This document shows, one piece after another, positions 15,792 to 24,757 of a stretch of 64,000 nt of DNA (the first letter of the stretch is position 1; every line of letters starts with the position of its first letter). A program made the position numbers and the translations under genes. The stretch lies in the NCBI GenBank assembly GCA_029562975.1, contig JAKQTR010000038.1, positions 186,001 through 250,000 on the forward strand. The letters are read 5' to 3'. The notes beneath the pieces are model-generated. The model had not been told where the DNA came from. It did not search any database and worked only from the letters and a program-made list of their open reading frames with translations. Source of the DNA: Acidobacteriota bacterium (GTDB lineage Bacteria; Acidobacteriota; Vicinamibacteria; Vicinamibacterales; JAKQTR01).

Positions 15792-16825
15792 CGGCCCCAA
15801 TCAAGACGGTGACCTTCGGCGAGATCATGCTCCGCCTCAGCCCGCCCGGCTTCGAGCGGTTCTTCCAGTCGCCGGTGCTGCAGGCGACGTTCGGAGGCGG
15901 CGAGGCCAATGTGGCAGCGAGCCTCGCGCAGTTCGGGTTCGCGAGCTACTACGTCACGCGCGTGCCGGCCAACCCCGTCGGAGACGGCGCCATCCGGGCG
16001 CTGAGGGCCGAGGGCGTGCGAACGGACTTCGTGCAGCGGGGCGGCGCGCGGCTCGGCATCTACTTCGCGGAGACCGGCGCCAGCCAGCGGGGATCGGCGG
16101 TCGTCTACGATCGCGCCGGGGCGGCCATTACGGAGCTCAAGCCCGGGGACGTGCCGTGGAACGCCGTGCTGGCAGGCGCCGCGTGGTTCCACCTCACGGG
16201 AATCACGCCGGCCCTCGGGCCGAGCCTCGCCGAGGCGACGCACGAGGCGCTCTCGGAGGCGCGGGCCGCCGGGGCCCGCATCAGCCTGGATCTCAACTAC
16301 CGCGCGAAGCTCTGGACGAAGGACCGCGCCCGCGAGGTGATGCGGCCGCTTGCCCGCATGACGGACCTCGTCATCGCGAACGAGGAGGACATCCAGGCCT
16401 GCCTCGGCCTCGAGGTGCGCGGCGCGGACGTGGCGGGCGGTCGGCTCGACGTCGCCGGTTACCGCGACGCCGCCGCCGACGTCGTGAGGGAGTTCGGCGT
16501 CCAGCAGGTCGCGATCACGCTGCGCGAGAGCTACTCGGCGAGCCGCAACGGCTGGAGCGCGGTGCTCTACGACGGAGCCAGCGGGACGTTCTTCGAGGGG
16601 CCCCGCTACGACGTGACGCTCGTCGATCGGATTGGCGGCGGAGACAGCTTCGCCGCCGGCCTCATCTACGCGCTCGCGACCGGACAGGAGGCCGGTGCGG
16701 CGCTCCGGTTCGCCGTCGGCGCGAGCGCCCTGAAGCAGACGATTCCGGGCGACTTCAACCGCGTCAGCGCGGCGGAAGTGGCGCGGCTCGTCGGGGGCGA
16801 TCAGAGCGGACGGGTCCAGCGCTAG
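15788..16825 (+). CDS. kdgK: 2-dehydro-3-deoxygluconokinase (PfkB/ribokinase family)
   Basis: The 345-aa PfkB-family kinase phosphorylates 2-keto-3-deoxygluconate with ATP to give KDPG, the substrate of the preceding aldolase. Supporting features are the N-terminal FGEIMLRLSPPG and FGGGEANVAASLAQFG substrate-binding segments, the ISLDLNYRAKLW motif common in KDG kinases, and the C-terminal RIGGGDSFAAGLIYAL with catalytic Asp and anion hole. The start overlaps the aldolase stop by four bases. Length and motifs match KdgK; other PfkB sugar kinases are possible but the neighbour makes KDG the likely substrate. Confidence 0.9.
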   Translation: MTAPIKTVTFGEIMLRLSPPGFERFFQSPVLQATFGGGEANVAASLAQFGFASYYVTRVPANPVGDGAIRALRAEGVRTDFVQRGGARLGIYFAETGASQRGSAVVYDRAGAAITELKPGDVPWNAVLAGAAWFHLTGITPALGPSLAEATHEALSEARAAGARISLDLNYRAKLWTKDRAREVMRPLARMTDLVIANEEDIQACLGLEVRGADVAGGRLDVAGYRDAAADVVREFGVQQVAITLRESYSASRNGWSAVLYDGASGTFFEGPRYDVTLVDRIGGGDSFAAGLIYALATGQEAGAALRFAVGASALKQTIPGDFNRVSAAEVARLVGGDQSGRVQR

Positions 16826-17349
16826 GGACCAGCGCACTGGGCCTCGGGACCTGGGGTCTCGCGCGGGCGGACGGCGCACCGCCCGTGGACTCCGAGCCTG
16901 GCGCCCCTTCTCTCGTGCGCGCGGGCCCGCTCGTGTGCCCGCACGCGGTCGCCGAACGCCCCGCGAAGCAGACGGCAACGCTCGCGTGCGACACTGGACC
17001 CAACCACGCCGCACCCCAGCGTCACGCAGCGCTCGGCTTCCACCGACGCGGCGGCGGACGTACGCAGCGATTGCGGTGCCGGTGCGCCCACAAGACGACC
17101 CTGGCCAGCCTGCGAGAGGCCGCACGGGTCTGGGCGGCGGTGCGGGCGACGGCGCCGCACGTAGAAGGCCGTCGCCTGGCCTCCCGCCGCGCAGGCCCGC
17201 GCTTCGATCCGGCTGGCCGGGCCGACCCCGCCGGGTAACAACTGCGCATCGCCCAGTGCAAGAAGTGCAGGCGCAGGCGCCGCGCAAGCATCGGGCCGCG
17301 GCGCGACCGTGTGCGTCGACCTGGGCCGTTCCTGCCAAAAACCGCGGGT
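16826..17349. other. intergenic region, no gene seen
   Basis: About 520 nt between the KDG kinase and the bactofilin promoter. The open frames here are Arg/Pro-rich with no ribosome site and no family resemblance. I find no RNA gene, repeat or strong terminator. It may be decayed coding sequence. Confidence 0.5.
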
Positions 17350-17378
17350 TTGCCGCTCGCGGCCGCGGGTGCTAGGCT
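17350..17378 (+). promoter_or_regulatory. sigma-70-type promoter before bactofilin (predicted)
   Basis: TTGCCG (17350-17355), a 17-nt spacer and TAGGCT (17373-17378) with TGC directly in front form an extended -10 promoter. The predicted leader before the ATG at 17479 is about 95 nt and GC-rich, with possible hairpins but no riboswitch consensus I recognise. Confidence 0.5.
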
Positions 17379-17478
17379 TGGCATGCGGCCTGCAGCGGCC
17401 TGACGGCGCCGAGGCCCGGTTTCCCGCCGAACCCGGGCTCTGGCGGGTAGGCCGCCGGACCGGACCGAGGGGTTGACG

Positions 17479-18051
17479 ATGTGGAAGCGAGGAGAAGTCG
17501 AACGACCGCCGCTCGGCGGCCGAGATGCCGTCCGATCCGGGCTTCCCGGTGCGCCGCCATCGGCGGCACCGCCGCGAAGCCACTCACCTGACAGCGAGGC
17601 GACGCGCCACATGGACAAGGATGCTCTGCACATCGGGCAGTCGGTGGTCTTCAAGGGCGAACTCGGAGGCGGAGAAGACCTGCTGATCGAGGGCACGGTC
17701 GAGGGCAAGATCGAGCTTCGCGACCATGTCCTGACCATCGGCCCTCACGCCAGGATCAAGGCGGAAATCCTCGCCAAGGTGGTGGTCGTCCGCGGCCACG
17801 TGGTTGGCAACATCACCGCCAGCGAGAAGTTGGACATCCGCGACAGCGGGTCGGTGGACGGCAACATCGCCGCGCCGGTCGTGTCGATCGCGGAGGGCGC
17901 CCACCTGCGCGGCAGCGTGGACATGCAGAAGCCGCCAGTGGCCGCCAGCGCGCCGGTTCCGGCGGTCCAAGCGCCGAAGGCCGAGCCGAAGCTCGAGCCG
18001 CGTCCGGCAGGCGGCCCCGTTTCGGGCGGGCCTAGGCCCGCTGGCGCGTAA
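17479..18051 (+). CDS. bactofilin
   Basis: The 190-aa cytoskeletal protein polymerises without nucleotide and organises envelope or shape functions at the membrane. The central beta-helix (about 50-145) shows the repeating hydrophobic pattern of bactofilins: IGQSVVFKGELGGGEDLLIEG, EGKIELRDHVLTIGP, VVVRGHVVGNITASEKLDI, GSVDGNIAAPVV and GAHLRGSVDM. Flanks are disordered: a 45-residue Pro/Ser N-terminal tail starting MWKRGE and a Pro/Ala-rich C-terminal tail. ATG 17479 is preferred over an internal ATG at 17611 because acidobacterial homologues I recall begin with a similar MWK segment, and GAGG lies upstream. Confidence 0.88.
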   Translation: MWKRGEVERPPLGGRDAVRSGLPGAPPSAAPPRSHSPDSEATRHMDKDALHIGQSVVFKGELGGGEDLLIEGTVEGKIELRDHVLTIGPHARIKAEILAKVVVVRGHVVGNITASEKLDIRDSGSVDGNIAAPVVSIAEGAHLRGSVDMQKPPVAASAPVPAVQAPKAEPKLEPRPAGGPVSGGPRPAGA

Positions 18052-18110
18052 CGGTCGCAGCGCGGCGCGCCCCGGCGCGATCGGCTAGGGGGCGTTTGCC
18101 TGGGGAGACG

Positions 18111-18791
18111 GTGTTGTCCGGCGACCGCACCGCGGGAAGGCTCCGAAGGTGGCTCTCGCGGCTCGCGCCCGAACGAGGGGCGGAGGCCGCCCGCCTCGCG
18201 CCCGCCGCGCCACCGGCGGGCGCGGACTGGCCCGTCCTCGGATCGAAGACGCTCGCCAGGTTCCTGGCCCACCTCGGCTCCCGTCCGTCACCGGTCCTGT
18301 TGGATCTTGGCCCGTTCTCGGGCGCCAATGTCACCTACTACGGCCAGCGGCTCGGCTGCAAGGTCCTCATCGCCGATCTCATCACCGACCTGGATCGCCA
18401 AGCCCGGGAGGGCCGGCCCGTAGACGCCGCCACGCTCCTGTCGAACCGGTTCGCCCTCGACGACGGCAGCATCGACGGCGTCCTCCTCTGGGACGTCTGC
18501 GACTATCTTGACGGCGGCGCCGTGCAGGCCCTGGCGAGGACCCTGGTGAAGGCCCTGCGGGCCGGCGGCGTCGTGCTCGGGCTCTTCGGAAGCACGCCGC
18601 GGGCGGGCATCGGCGGCACGAAGTTCGTCGTCGAGGACGACTCGCACGTCAGGCTGCTGCCGTACGCCACCGTGCTCGAACGTCGCGGCCTGCTCCCCAA
18701 CCGCGCCATCATCAGGGTATTCGACGGCCTGCGCGTGACCGAGTCCTACCTGCTGCAGAACGGCTGGCGCGAGATGCTCTTCCGCAAGTGA
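18111..18791 (+). CDS. methyltransferase-like protein next to bactofilin
   Basis: The 226-aa protein has a Rossmann-like core (VLLDLGPFSGANVTYYGQRLG, then KVLIADLITDL, FALDDGSIDGVLLWDVCDYL, and LRAGGVVLGLFG) matching motifs I-IV of class I SAM-dependent methyltransferases. The Gly-rich motif I is degenerate (LGPFSGAN rather than GxGxG), so SAM binding is likely but activity unproven. The N-terminal 45 residues are Arg/Ala-rich and probably disordered. GTG 18111 is used; TTG 18114 and TTG 18096 are alternatives around the GGGGAG at 18102. It lies 59 nt after bactofilin on the same strand and may be cotranscribed. Confidence 0.68.
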   Translation: MLSGDRTAGRLRRWLSRLAPERGAEAARLAPAAPPAGADWPVLGSKTLARFLAHLGSRPSPVLLDLGPFSGANVTYYGQRLGCKVLIADLITDLDRQAREGRPVDAATLLSNRFALDDGSIDGVLLWDVCDYLDGGAVQALARTLVKALRAGGVVLGLFGSTPRAGIGGTKFVVEDDSHVRLLPYATVLERRGLLPNRAIIRVFDGLRVTESYLLQNGWREMLFRK

Positions 18792-18897
18792 CGAGCAGCC
18801 CGGCTAGGGACACCGCGCCAGGCACGCGCCCGGCGCCTCCATCGTGGCGGCCGCCGGCCGGGGCCGAGCCCGGCGCGCGCGCCCGAGCGACGCCTGG

Positions 18898-20391
18898 TCA
18901 GGCTCCCGGGGCCAGTTCCGCGAGTCCGCGCCGCACGACGGAGACGATGAGATCCACTTCTTCGCGCGTGATGTCGAAGGCCGGCGTGAAACGCAGGCCG
19001 GTGTCGCCGCCGTGGATCATCTCGATGCCGTTCGTGCGCAGGAACCGCTCGAATCCGTCCTCGCCGACCACGCGGTACCGAGCCGGGTTCAGCATGGCGC
19101 TCACCATCAGCCCGGTGCCGACGACCCGCTCGATGGCCCCCGGGAACTCGTGCGACAGCGCCTCCAGGCCGTCGCGCAGGTCGCGCCCGCGCTCGCGGAT
19201 GTTCAGGCGCAGGTCGTCGGTGACGGCGTCCAGCACGGCACAGGCGGCTTCCATGGCGCGGGGATTGGCGGTCATGGTGTTCCCGTAGAGCCCGGTGACG
19301 TAGGTGGCGGCCGCCTCCGACGTCAGGGCCACGACGGACAGCGGGTACTGCCCGGCGTTGAGCGCCTTGGAGTAGGTTTCGATGTCCGGCGGCCGGCTGG
19401 CCTCGAATCCCGGATAATCCACGATGCTGAGGCAGCCCTGGGCGCGCAAGGCGGCCTGGATGGAGTCCACGACGAGGAACGACCCCGAGTCGGCGGTCAG
19501 CGAGCGCGCGGCATCGTAGTACTCGGGCGTCAGTGCGAGCCCGGGCGCCCCCTCCCCCATCACCGGTTCGACGAACATCGCTTCGAAGAACGCGCCTTCG
19601 CGCTCGGCGTCCGAGAAGGCCTTCTGGAGAGCCGCGATGTCGTTCACGGGCACGAACACCAGGCTGTCGGGGCCGCGGAACGACGCCAGATGCTTCGCGT
19701 AGCCGGCGCGGCACGACTCGGACAGGCGCGCGGGGCCTTCCGTGCGGCCGTGGAAGCCGTCGACGACGGCCAGCCGCTTGACCGTGCGGCCGACCCGCCG
19801 CCCGCCGGGATCGGTCAGCGCCCGGGCGCGGATGTCCGAGACGCGGCACGCGAAGGTGACGGCATCCGACCCGCTGTTCAGAAAAACGAACCTGTCGAAG
19901 GGGCATGCGCCCCGGCTGCGGCCGATCTCGCGCACGAGCCGCTCGGTGAGGCGGTGCTGGCTGAACGAAGGCGTCATCACGTTGGCCATGACATGGGGTT
20001 CGGCCACCGCTTCGAGCACGGCGGCAGGCGCGTGGCCGAGCCCGAGCATGCCGTAGCCGCCCGAGTCGTGCAGCACCGCGCCGTGCGAGGTGACGATCCA
20101 GGGCCCTTCGGCGGCCAGCGGCACGTACGGGTTGACGCCTGCCGCGCCGTAGAAGTTGAGGATGCGCTCCTGCAGCCGGCTGCACAAGTCGCGCTCGGAG
20201 AGCCGGAACAGCGAGCCGCAGGAGGCTTCCATGGCCGTGCGCCGCCACCGCGCCGCGTCGATGGCGCGCCCCAGGCGCGGGTCGCGCGAGGCGAAACGGT
20301 CGACCACGTCCCCCGGCAGTCCGGCGGTTGCGGCCGGGCCCGCGGACGCGCGGATCGAGTCAAGGGCGGCGAGGACGGTCATCCGATGCAT
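18898..20391 (-). CDS. class III pyridoxal-phosphate aminotransferase
   Basis: The 497-aa PLP enzyme of the ornithine/acetylornithine/lysine aminotransferase class is a little longer than usual (about 400-450). Visible are the cofactor-binding FLNSGSDAVTFA, FHGRTEG, VEPVMGEG, the Asp of FLVVDSIQAALR, and the Schiff-base Lys in ETYSKALNAGQYPLS. The N-terminus has about 60 extra residues before the YVPLAAEGPWI region. The amino donor and acceptor cannot be read from sequence. ATG 20391 follows AGGAGGTGAC, a near-perfect ribosome site; ATG 20382 is a secondary option. The gene is divergent from the CAP-domain lipoprotein. Confidence 0.85.
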   Translation of the reverse strand: MHRMTVLAALDSIRASAGPAATAGLPGDVVDRFASRDPRLGRAIDAARWRRTAMEASCGSLFRLSERDLCSRLQERILNFYGAAGVNPYVPLAAEGPWIVTSHGAVLHDSGGYGMLGLGHAPAAVLEAVAEPHVMANVMTPSFSQHRLTERLVREIGRSRGACPFDRFVFLNSGSDAVTFACRVSDIRARALTDPGGRRVGRTVKRLAVVDGFHGRTEGPARLSESCRAGYAKHLASFRGPDSLVFVPVNDIAALQKAFSDAEREGAFFEAMFVEPVMGEGAPGLALTPEYYDAARSLTADSGSFLVVDSIQAALRAQGCLSIVDYPGFEASRPPDIETYSKALNAGQYPLSVVALTSEAAATYVTGLYGNTMTANPRAMEAACAVLDAVTDDLRLNIRERGRDLRDGLEALSHEFPGAIERVVGTGLMVSAMLNPARYRVVGEDGFERFLRTNGIEMIHGGDTGLRFTPAFDITREEVDLIVSVVRRGLAELAPGA

Positions 20392-20454
20392 GTCACCTCC
20401 TGGCTCCCGGGCCAGGGCCAACCCCTGCCGGGGCGGCGCTCGTCGTCACGTCCG

Positions 20455-20483
20455 GATATGCACGAGCACGCATAATTATTCAA
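20455..20483 (-). promoter_or_regulatory. promoter of aminotransferase gene (predicted)
   Basis: On the minus strand TTGAAT (20478-20483), a 17-nt spacer and CATATC (20455-20460) give a plausible promoter with a leader of about 55 nt. The stretch is unusually AT-rich for this window. Confidence 0.3.
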
Positions 20484-20659
20484 TCATGCCACAAAACGCC
20501 GGCGCGCGCACCATCCGCCGCCCGGCGGCCCGCCCGCCGCCGGGATCCGCCCGTGAATGGCCCCGCGCCATACTGGCGCCCTCCGCCGCGGCCGATACCT
20601 CCGTAAGGGCACCGGCCCGCACGGGGCCCGGCCGGCTTCCCCTTCCGGGAGCACTGCCC

Positions 20660-21190
20660 ATGCGCCGCGTTCCACCCTCGCCGTCGACCGCGCCCGTCGT
20701 GACGGCCGTCCTCCTCGCGGCGCTGCTCGCGTCCTGCTCGTCGTCCACCGGGTCTCCAGCTTCCCCGTCGGCCGCGGCCGCTCCTGCCCAGGCGCTTTCG
20801 CCCTCGACTCTTGAACAGCAGATGCACGCCAGGGTCAACGCCCATCGCGCGGCGATCGGCCTGCCGGCCCTCTCCTGGCACGGCGGGATCGCGGACATCG
20901 CCCGAGGCCACAGTGCGAACATGGCCGGCGGCGCCGTGCCGTTCGGCCACGACGGCTTCGCGGCTCGGGTCTTGGCCGTGGCGCTGATCCTCCGCGTTGC
21001 GGACGCCTCCGAGAATCTCGCGATGGTGTCGGGCTACGCGGATCCGGTCGCCGCTGTGTTCCAGGGGTGGCTGGACAGTCCGACCCACAGGCCCAACATC
21101 GAGGGGACCTTCGGTCAGACCGGCATCGGCGTGGCGATCTCCCCCTCCGGGACGGTCTACTTCACGCAGATCTTCGTCCGCACATGGTGA
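20660..21190 (+). CDS. CAP-domain (SCP/YkwD-like) lipoprotein
   Basis: The 176-aa exported lipoprotein has signal LLAALLASC with the lipobox Cys near residue 27, a Ser/Ala/Pro linker, then a CAP domain (about 50-176). CAP features present: MHARVNAHRAAIGLPALSW at the start, HSANMA with a conserved His, ENLAMVSGY, and WLDSPTHRPNIEG followed by GIGVAISPSGTVYFTQIF. The His and Glu residues of the classical CAP cavity are retained. Bacterial CAP proteins are secreted and mostly of unknown function. ATG 20660 gives the lipoprotein signal and has GGGAG upstream. The gene converges on the next one with an 18-nt gap. Confidence 0.85.
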   Translation: MRRVPPSPSTAPVVTAVLLAALLASCSSSTGSPASPSAAAAPAQALSPSTLEQQMHARVNAHRAAIGLPALSWHGGIADIARGHSANMAGGAVPFGHDGFAARVLAVALILRVADASENLAMVSGYADPVAAVFQGWLDSPTHRPNIEGTFGQTGIGVAISPSGTVYFTQIFVRTW

Positions 21191-21208
21191 AGAGCGGGGC
21201 CAGGCTGG

Positions 21209-23005
21209 CTACTGGTTGGTCAGCCGCAGGCGCATCCTGTAGCGGACGGGAACGCCGTCGCGGGTGGCCGGGCGGAACTGCCAGTTCTTGACGGCGCTCA
21301 GCATCATCGCTGCGCGGACGTCGGCGGGCCCGGTGACGAGCTTGACCGATTCCACCTCGCCGGAGGCGGCAATGACGAGTTCCACCTGAGGCAGGTCGTG
21401 CTGCGCGGTGCCGACGCGAGGGGCCGCGGGCAGGCGCGCGCGGTCCAGCCGTGGCGGCACCACGCCGGCGTCGTCGCTGGAGTAGATCAGGGTGTCGACA
21501 AGCGCCGGCGCCGGCCGTTCCCTGGGACGCTCCGCCTCGCGGGGCTCAGGGGCCGTCTGGGGAGTCCGCACCCGCCGCCGGCGCAGCGCCACGCCGGCGC
21601 GGTCGGCCTGGCTGTCGGCGGTGGGCGCCTCCGCCACGGTTTCCGCCGGGGCGGGCGCCTTCCGCGCGGCCGGCGACACGCCGAGCCACCTAGCGACCGC
21701 ATCGATGCCATCCGACGCAATCGCCGCTACGCGCTCGCTCACGTCGGCAACGGCTCGTGCGACCGGCCCGCGACGCTCGACGGTGCCGCCCGGCCCGGGG
21801 CGCTCGGCCGCGCCGATCGGCCTCCCGCGCGGGGCCAGGAGAGCTGAGACCAATGCCAGCAGGATGACAGCGCCGGAGGCGGCGACGAGTCCCAACCTCG
21901 CCCGCCGCCGACGCCACCACGGGATCGGGGGCGGCGGGGCGGGGCTCGGCGGCGCCTCCGCCTCCGGCGCGTCCGCCAGCGCTTCCAGCGGGCTCTGAGG
22001 CAGCCCCCTGAAGCGCTCGACGAGCGCCCGGATGTGGTCGCGCCGTCCCGGACGCTCGAAATACTCGAGTCTGCTTACGAAGCTCGCCATCGAATCGGCC
22101 CCGGGCGACGATGACACGACCTCGAGGGCGAGCAGCCGCACCTGCACGGGCAGGCTCTCCGCCTCGGCGAGCAGCGCCAGGAGAACCCTGGCCGCCGCGG
22201 CCACCGGATTGGGGGTGGCAGGGCCGGCCCCGGCGAGTTCCACGCGGCCGTCGGGAGTCAACAGGATCTCGGCCAGCTCAGGAACGCGCAAGCCGTCGCC
22301 CGGCGACGATGTCATCACCGCATCGCACAGCTCGCGGACCACGGCGACCGCCTCGTACCACGCAACCGGAGTCCGCCGGGCCAGCACGCGTTCCAGGTCC
22401 GCCGGTCCAACCGGCGTCCGCCCGGCGGCTGCGCTCCGCGGCGGGCCGGTCCGAAGGCCCGAGGGGCCGCCGGCGGCGGCCGTGCCCATGCGTCCTTCCT
22501 GCCGCGGCTCCACGGGGTCCAGGTCCCACGGCTCGACGCTGTCGACGGCGGAGATCGCCGGGCTCCTGCCGGCGGAGCGCAGAGGCAGGATCTCGCGCGG
22601 GGGACGCGGCGCCTGGGCCTCCCGGATGGCCATGCGATCGCCCGGAATCGTGCCTGAGCGCGCCAGGAACCCCGCCGGCGCGGCGATGACCGCGTGAGCG
22701 CCGAGCGCCGCGCTCGCCCGCCACGGCTTCAGGCTGCGGACGGCCTTGACAACGGTTCCGTCGCGCGCGACGAAGACGACGTCCACCGGCGCCCGGGCGG
22801 CGAGCGTGTGCACGACGCGGCTGGGCGCGAACACCAGCGCGGCCTGCGGCGGCAGCGCGTCCCTCCCCATCAGCCCGCGGCGGCGCACCCGCGCGTCGAA
22901 CGCCGTCTCGAGGCGGGAGGCGAGCACGGCGCCGCTTTCCACGTGGACCAGTTCGTAACGGTCGGCGCGCTTCCCGATCAGCGGGTCAACGAAGGTGGGC
23001 GTCAT
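21209..23005 (-). CDS. DUF192 / kinase-like / transmembrane / TonB-C fusion protein
   Basis: The 598-aa product has an unusual domain order. Residues about 20-125 match DUF192 (RRRGLMGR, VVHTLAARAPVDVVFV). Residues about 200-340 resemble the C-lobe of a Ser/Thr kinase without its catalytic residues: VPELAEILLTPDGRVELAGAG sits where H-D-x-K-P-x-N and D-F-G are expected. A basic patch and one transmembrane helix follow (about 366-392), then a disordered linker and a TonB C-terminal-type domain (about 530-598, GEVESVKLVTGP...NWQFRPATRDGVPV). It is thus a single-pass protein whose TonB-like end faces the periplasm. ATG 23005 is preferred; the extension upstream is Arg-rich. Function unknown; perhaps links a cytoplasmic sensor to outer-membrane energisation. 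Confidence 0.75.
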   Translation of the reverse strand: MTPTFVDPLIGKRADRYELVHVESGAVLASRLETAFDARVRRRGLMGRDALPPQAALVFAPSRVVHTLAARAPVDVVFVARDGTVVKAVRSLKPWRASAALGAHAVIAAPAGFLARSGTIPGDRMAIREAQAPRPPREILPLRSAGRSPAISAVDSVEPWDLDPVEPRQEGRMGTAAAGGPSGLRTGPPRSAAAGRTPVGPADLERVLARRTPVAWYEAVAVVRELCDAVMTSSPGDGLRVPELAEILLTPDGRVELAGAGPATPNPVAAAARVLLALLAEAESLPVQVRLLALEVVSSSPGADSMASFVSRLEYFERPGRRDHIRALVERFRGLPQSPLEALADAPEAEAPPSPAPPPPIPWWRRRRARLGLVAASGAVILLALVSALLAPRGRPIGAAERPGPGGTVERRGPVARAVADVSERVAAIASDGIDAVARWLGVSPAARKAPAPAETVAEAPTADSQADRAGVALRRRRVRTPQTAPEPREAERPRERPAPALVDTLIYSSDDAGVVPPRLDRARLPAAPRVGTAQHDLPQVELVIAASGEVESVKLVTGPADVRAAMMLSAVKNWQFRPATRDGVPVRYRMRLRLTNQ

Positions 23006-23168
23006 GCGGCGATTCCGGCGCCAGTGTACACCGGCCGGCATCCGCTTGTACCCCCGCGAGGAATTCCCGCTTGACATCCTCCGGCGGCGCCGGATACTGG
23101 GCAGCGGGGATGATCCCCGGCGCCGGCTCTCCCGGTCACGCGCGGCGCCGGCCCGGATGGAGGCGTGC

Positions 23169-23750
23169 GTGAACCAGCCGGCGTTCGTCGATTACTACGA
23201 GCTCCTGCAATTGAGTCCGAATGCGGATCCCGACACAGTGGATCGGGTCTTCCGCCACCTGGCCAAGAAGTACCATCCGGACCGGCAGACCGTCCCGGAC
23301 GACGACCGGTTCCGGCGGCTGGTCGAGGCGCACACCACGCTGACCAACCCTGAGAAGCGGGCCGCGTACGACGTCCGCTACCAGGAGTACTGGAACCGCA
23401 AGTGGCGGCTCGCCTCCGAGGCCAGCGACGGCACGGCGTTCGGCGACGACCGCGAGACCCGCGGGCGGCTGCTCTCGCTGCTCTACGTCCAGCGCCGGCG
23501 GAACATGTCCTCGCCCGGGCTCGGCGAGTACGAGATGGCCCGGCTGCTGCGCACCCCTGTCGAGCTCGTGGAATTCCACTTGTGGTACCTTCGCTCGAAG
23601 GGGTGGATCGAACGCCTGGAGTCGGGCATGCTGGCCATCAGCGCAATCGGGGTGGACGAGATCGAGCGCTCCCGGCTCCAGCTCGGCGAGGATCGCCTGC
23701 TCGAGGCCCACGAGGAAGCCCCAGGCGACGCGGACGCCCCGGCCGAGTGA
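23169..23750 (+). CDS. J-domain protein with C-terminal winged-helix-like segment
   Basis: The 193-aa cytoplasmic protein has an N-terminal DnaJ domain (about 5-70) with the HPD tripeptide in KKYHPDRQ that stimulates Hsp70 ATPase, and the terminal NPEKRAAYD signature. The C-terminal part (about 110-170, GEYEMARLLRTPVELVEFHLWYLRSKGWIE) looks like a winged helix: three helices and a short beta hairpin (SGMLAISAIG). There is no Gly/Phe region or zinc finger, so it is a type III J protein of unknown client. GTG 23169 is chosen over ATG 23157 because GGAGG lies 5 nt in front of it. Confidence 0.82.
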   Translation: MNQPAFVDYYELLQLSPNADPDTVDRVFRHLAKKYHPDRQTVPDDDRFRRLVEAHTTLTNPEKRAAYDVRYQEYWNRKWRLASEASDGTAFGDDRETRGRLLSLLYVQRRRNMSSPGLGEYEMARLLRTPVELVEFHLWYLRSKGWIERLESGMLAISAIGVDEIERSRLQLGEDRLLEAHEEAPGDADAPAE

Positions 23751-23781
23751 GGCGGGGGAACCCTCAATGTGGAGGCACGAC

Positions 23782-24753
23782 GTGAAGCGAGCATTGGTGT
23801 GCGGGGCGGGCGGTTTCATCGGGATGCACCTTGTCAAGAAACTCAGGAGCCTCGGCTACTTCGTCCGCGGCGTGGACATCAAGCGGCACGAGTGGTCGCC
23901 CGACGGCGCGGACGAGTTCAAGCTGCTCGATCTTCGCGTGGAGGCCAATTGCCGCGAAGCGCTGACCATCGGCGGCGGGACGTTCGACGAGGTGTACCAG
24001 CTCGCGGCCGACATGGGCGGGATGGGCTTCATCCACTCGGCCGAGACCGAGATCATGCACAACAGCGCATTGATCAACCTCTACATGACCGACCAGGCCG
24101 CGCGGCTCGGCGTGCCCCGCTACTTCTTCTCATCCTCGGTGTGCGTCTACCGGGACATGCGCCCAGGCGAGCCCGAGATGACGGAAGCCGAGGCCATCCC
24201 GGCCCATCCGGACAACGAGTACGGCTGGGAGAAGCTCTATTCGGAACGCCTCGCCGAGGCCTACGAGCGGCGCTACGGGATGCAGGTGCGGATCGCGCGC
24301 TTCCAGAATTGCTACGGGCCCGAGGGCACGTGGACCGGCGGGCGCGAAAAGGCGCCGGCGGCCCTGTGCCGGAAGATCGCCGAAGCCGGGGACGGGGGCG
24401 TGATCGACGTTTGGGGGGACGGGACGGCCGTGCGCTCGTACACCTACGTCAGCGACATGGTGGACGGGATCTATCTGCTCACGCAGTCGGACCTCCATGG
24501 AGCGGTCAACATCGGCTGCCCGCAGTACGTCACGGTGGACGAACTGGCCCAGGCGGCGGCCCGCGTCGCCGGCAAGCGGATTCGCATCCGCCACGTCGAC
24601 GGGCCGGTCGGCGTGCAGTCGCGCAACTTCAGCAACGCCCGGATTGCGTCGCTGGGCTGGCAGGCGAAGATTGATCTGGACGCAGGGCTCGCCCTCACCT
24701 ACCCCTGGATCGCGGAGCAGGTTCGGGCCGCCCGGGGCGCCGCCGCGTCGTAG
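23782..24753 (+). CDS. GDP-mannose 3,5-epimerase homologue (extended SDR)
   Basis: The 323-aa NAD-dependent sugar-nucleotide epimerase closely resembles plant-type GDP-mannose 3,5-epimerase: GAGGFIGMHLVKKL cofactor motif, ADMGGMGFI, SSSVCVY with the catalytic Cys, Tyr/Lys in YGWEKLYSE, the diagnostic GTWTGGREKAP with its Lys, and GPVGVQSRN. That enzyme makes GDP-L-galactose and GDP-L-gulose from GDP-mannose. Substrate here is inferred, and a related NDP-sugar is possible. GTG 23782 has GGAGG 6 nt upstream; ATG 23767 is an alternative. The bifunctional kinase gene starts 4 nt after its stop, suggesting one operon and a shared nucleotide-sugar pathway. Confidence 0.82.
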   Translation: MKRALVCGAGGFIGMHLVKKLRSLGYFVRGVDIKRHEWSPDGADEFKLLDLRVEANCREALTIGGGTFDEVYQLAADMGGMGFIHSAETEIMHNSALINLYMTDQAARLGVPRYFFSSSVCVYRDMRPGEPEMTEAEAIPAHPDNEYGWEKLYSERLAEAYERRYGMQVRIARFQNCYGPEGTWTGGREKAPAALCRKIAEAGDGGVIDVWGDGTAVRSYTYVSDMVDGIYLLTQSDLHGAVNIGCPQYVTVDELAQAAARVAGKRIRIRHVDGPVGVQSRNFSNARIASLGWQAKIDLDAGLALTYPWIAEQVRAARGAAAS

Positions 24754-24757
24754 GCCC

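Noticed and set aside
16826-17349. Possible extra gene in the 520-nt gap after KDG kinase
   Set aside because: Open frames exist but lack ribosome sites, hydrophobic pattern and family resemblance.
17380-17478. Structured leader of bactofilin as a possible riboswitch
   Set aside because: The segment can pair, but no consensus core of a known riboswitch class is present; high GC gives hairpins by chance.
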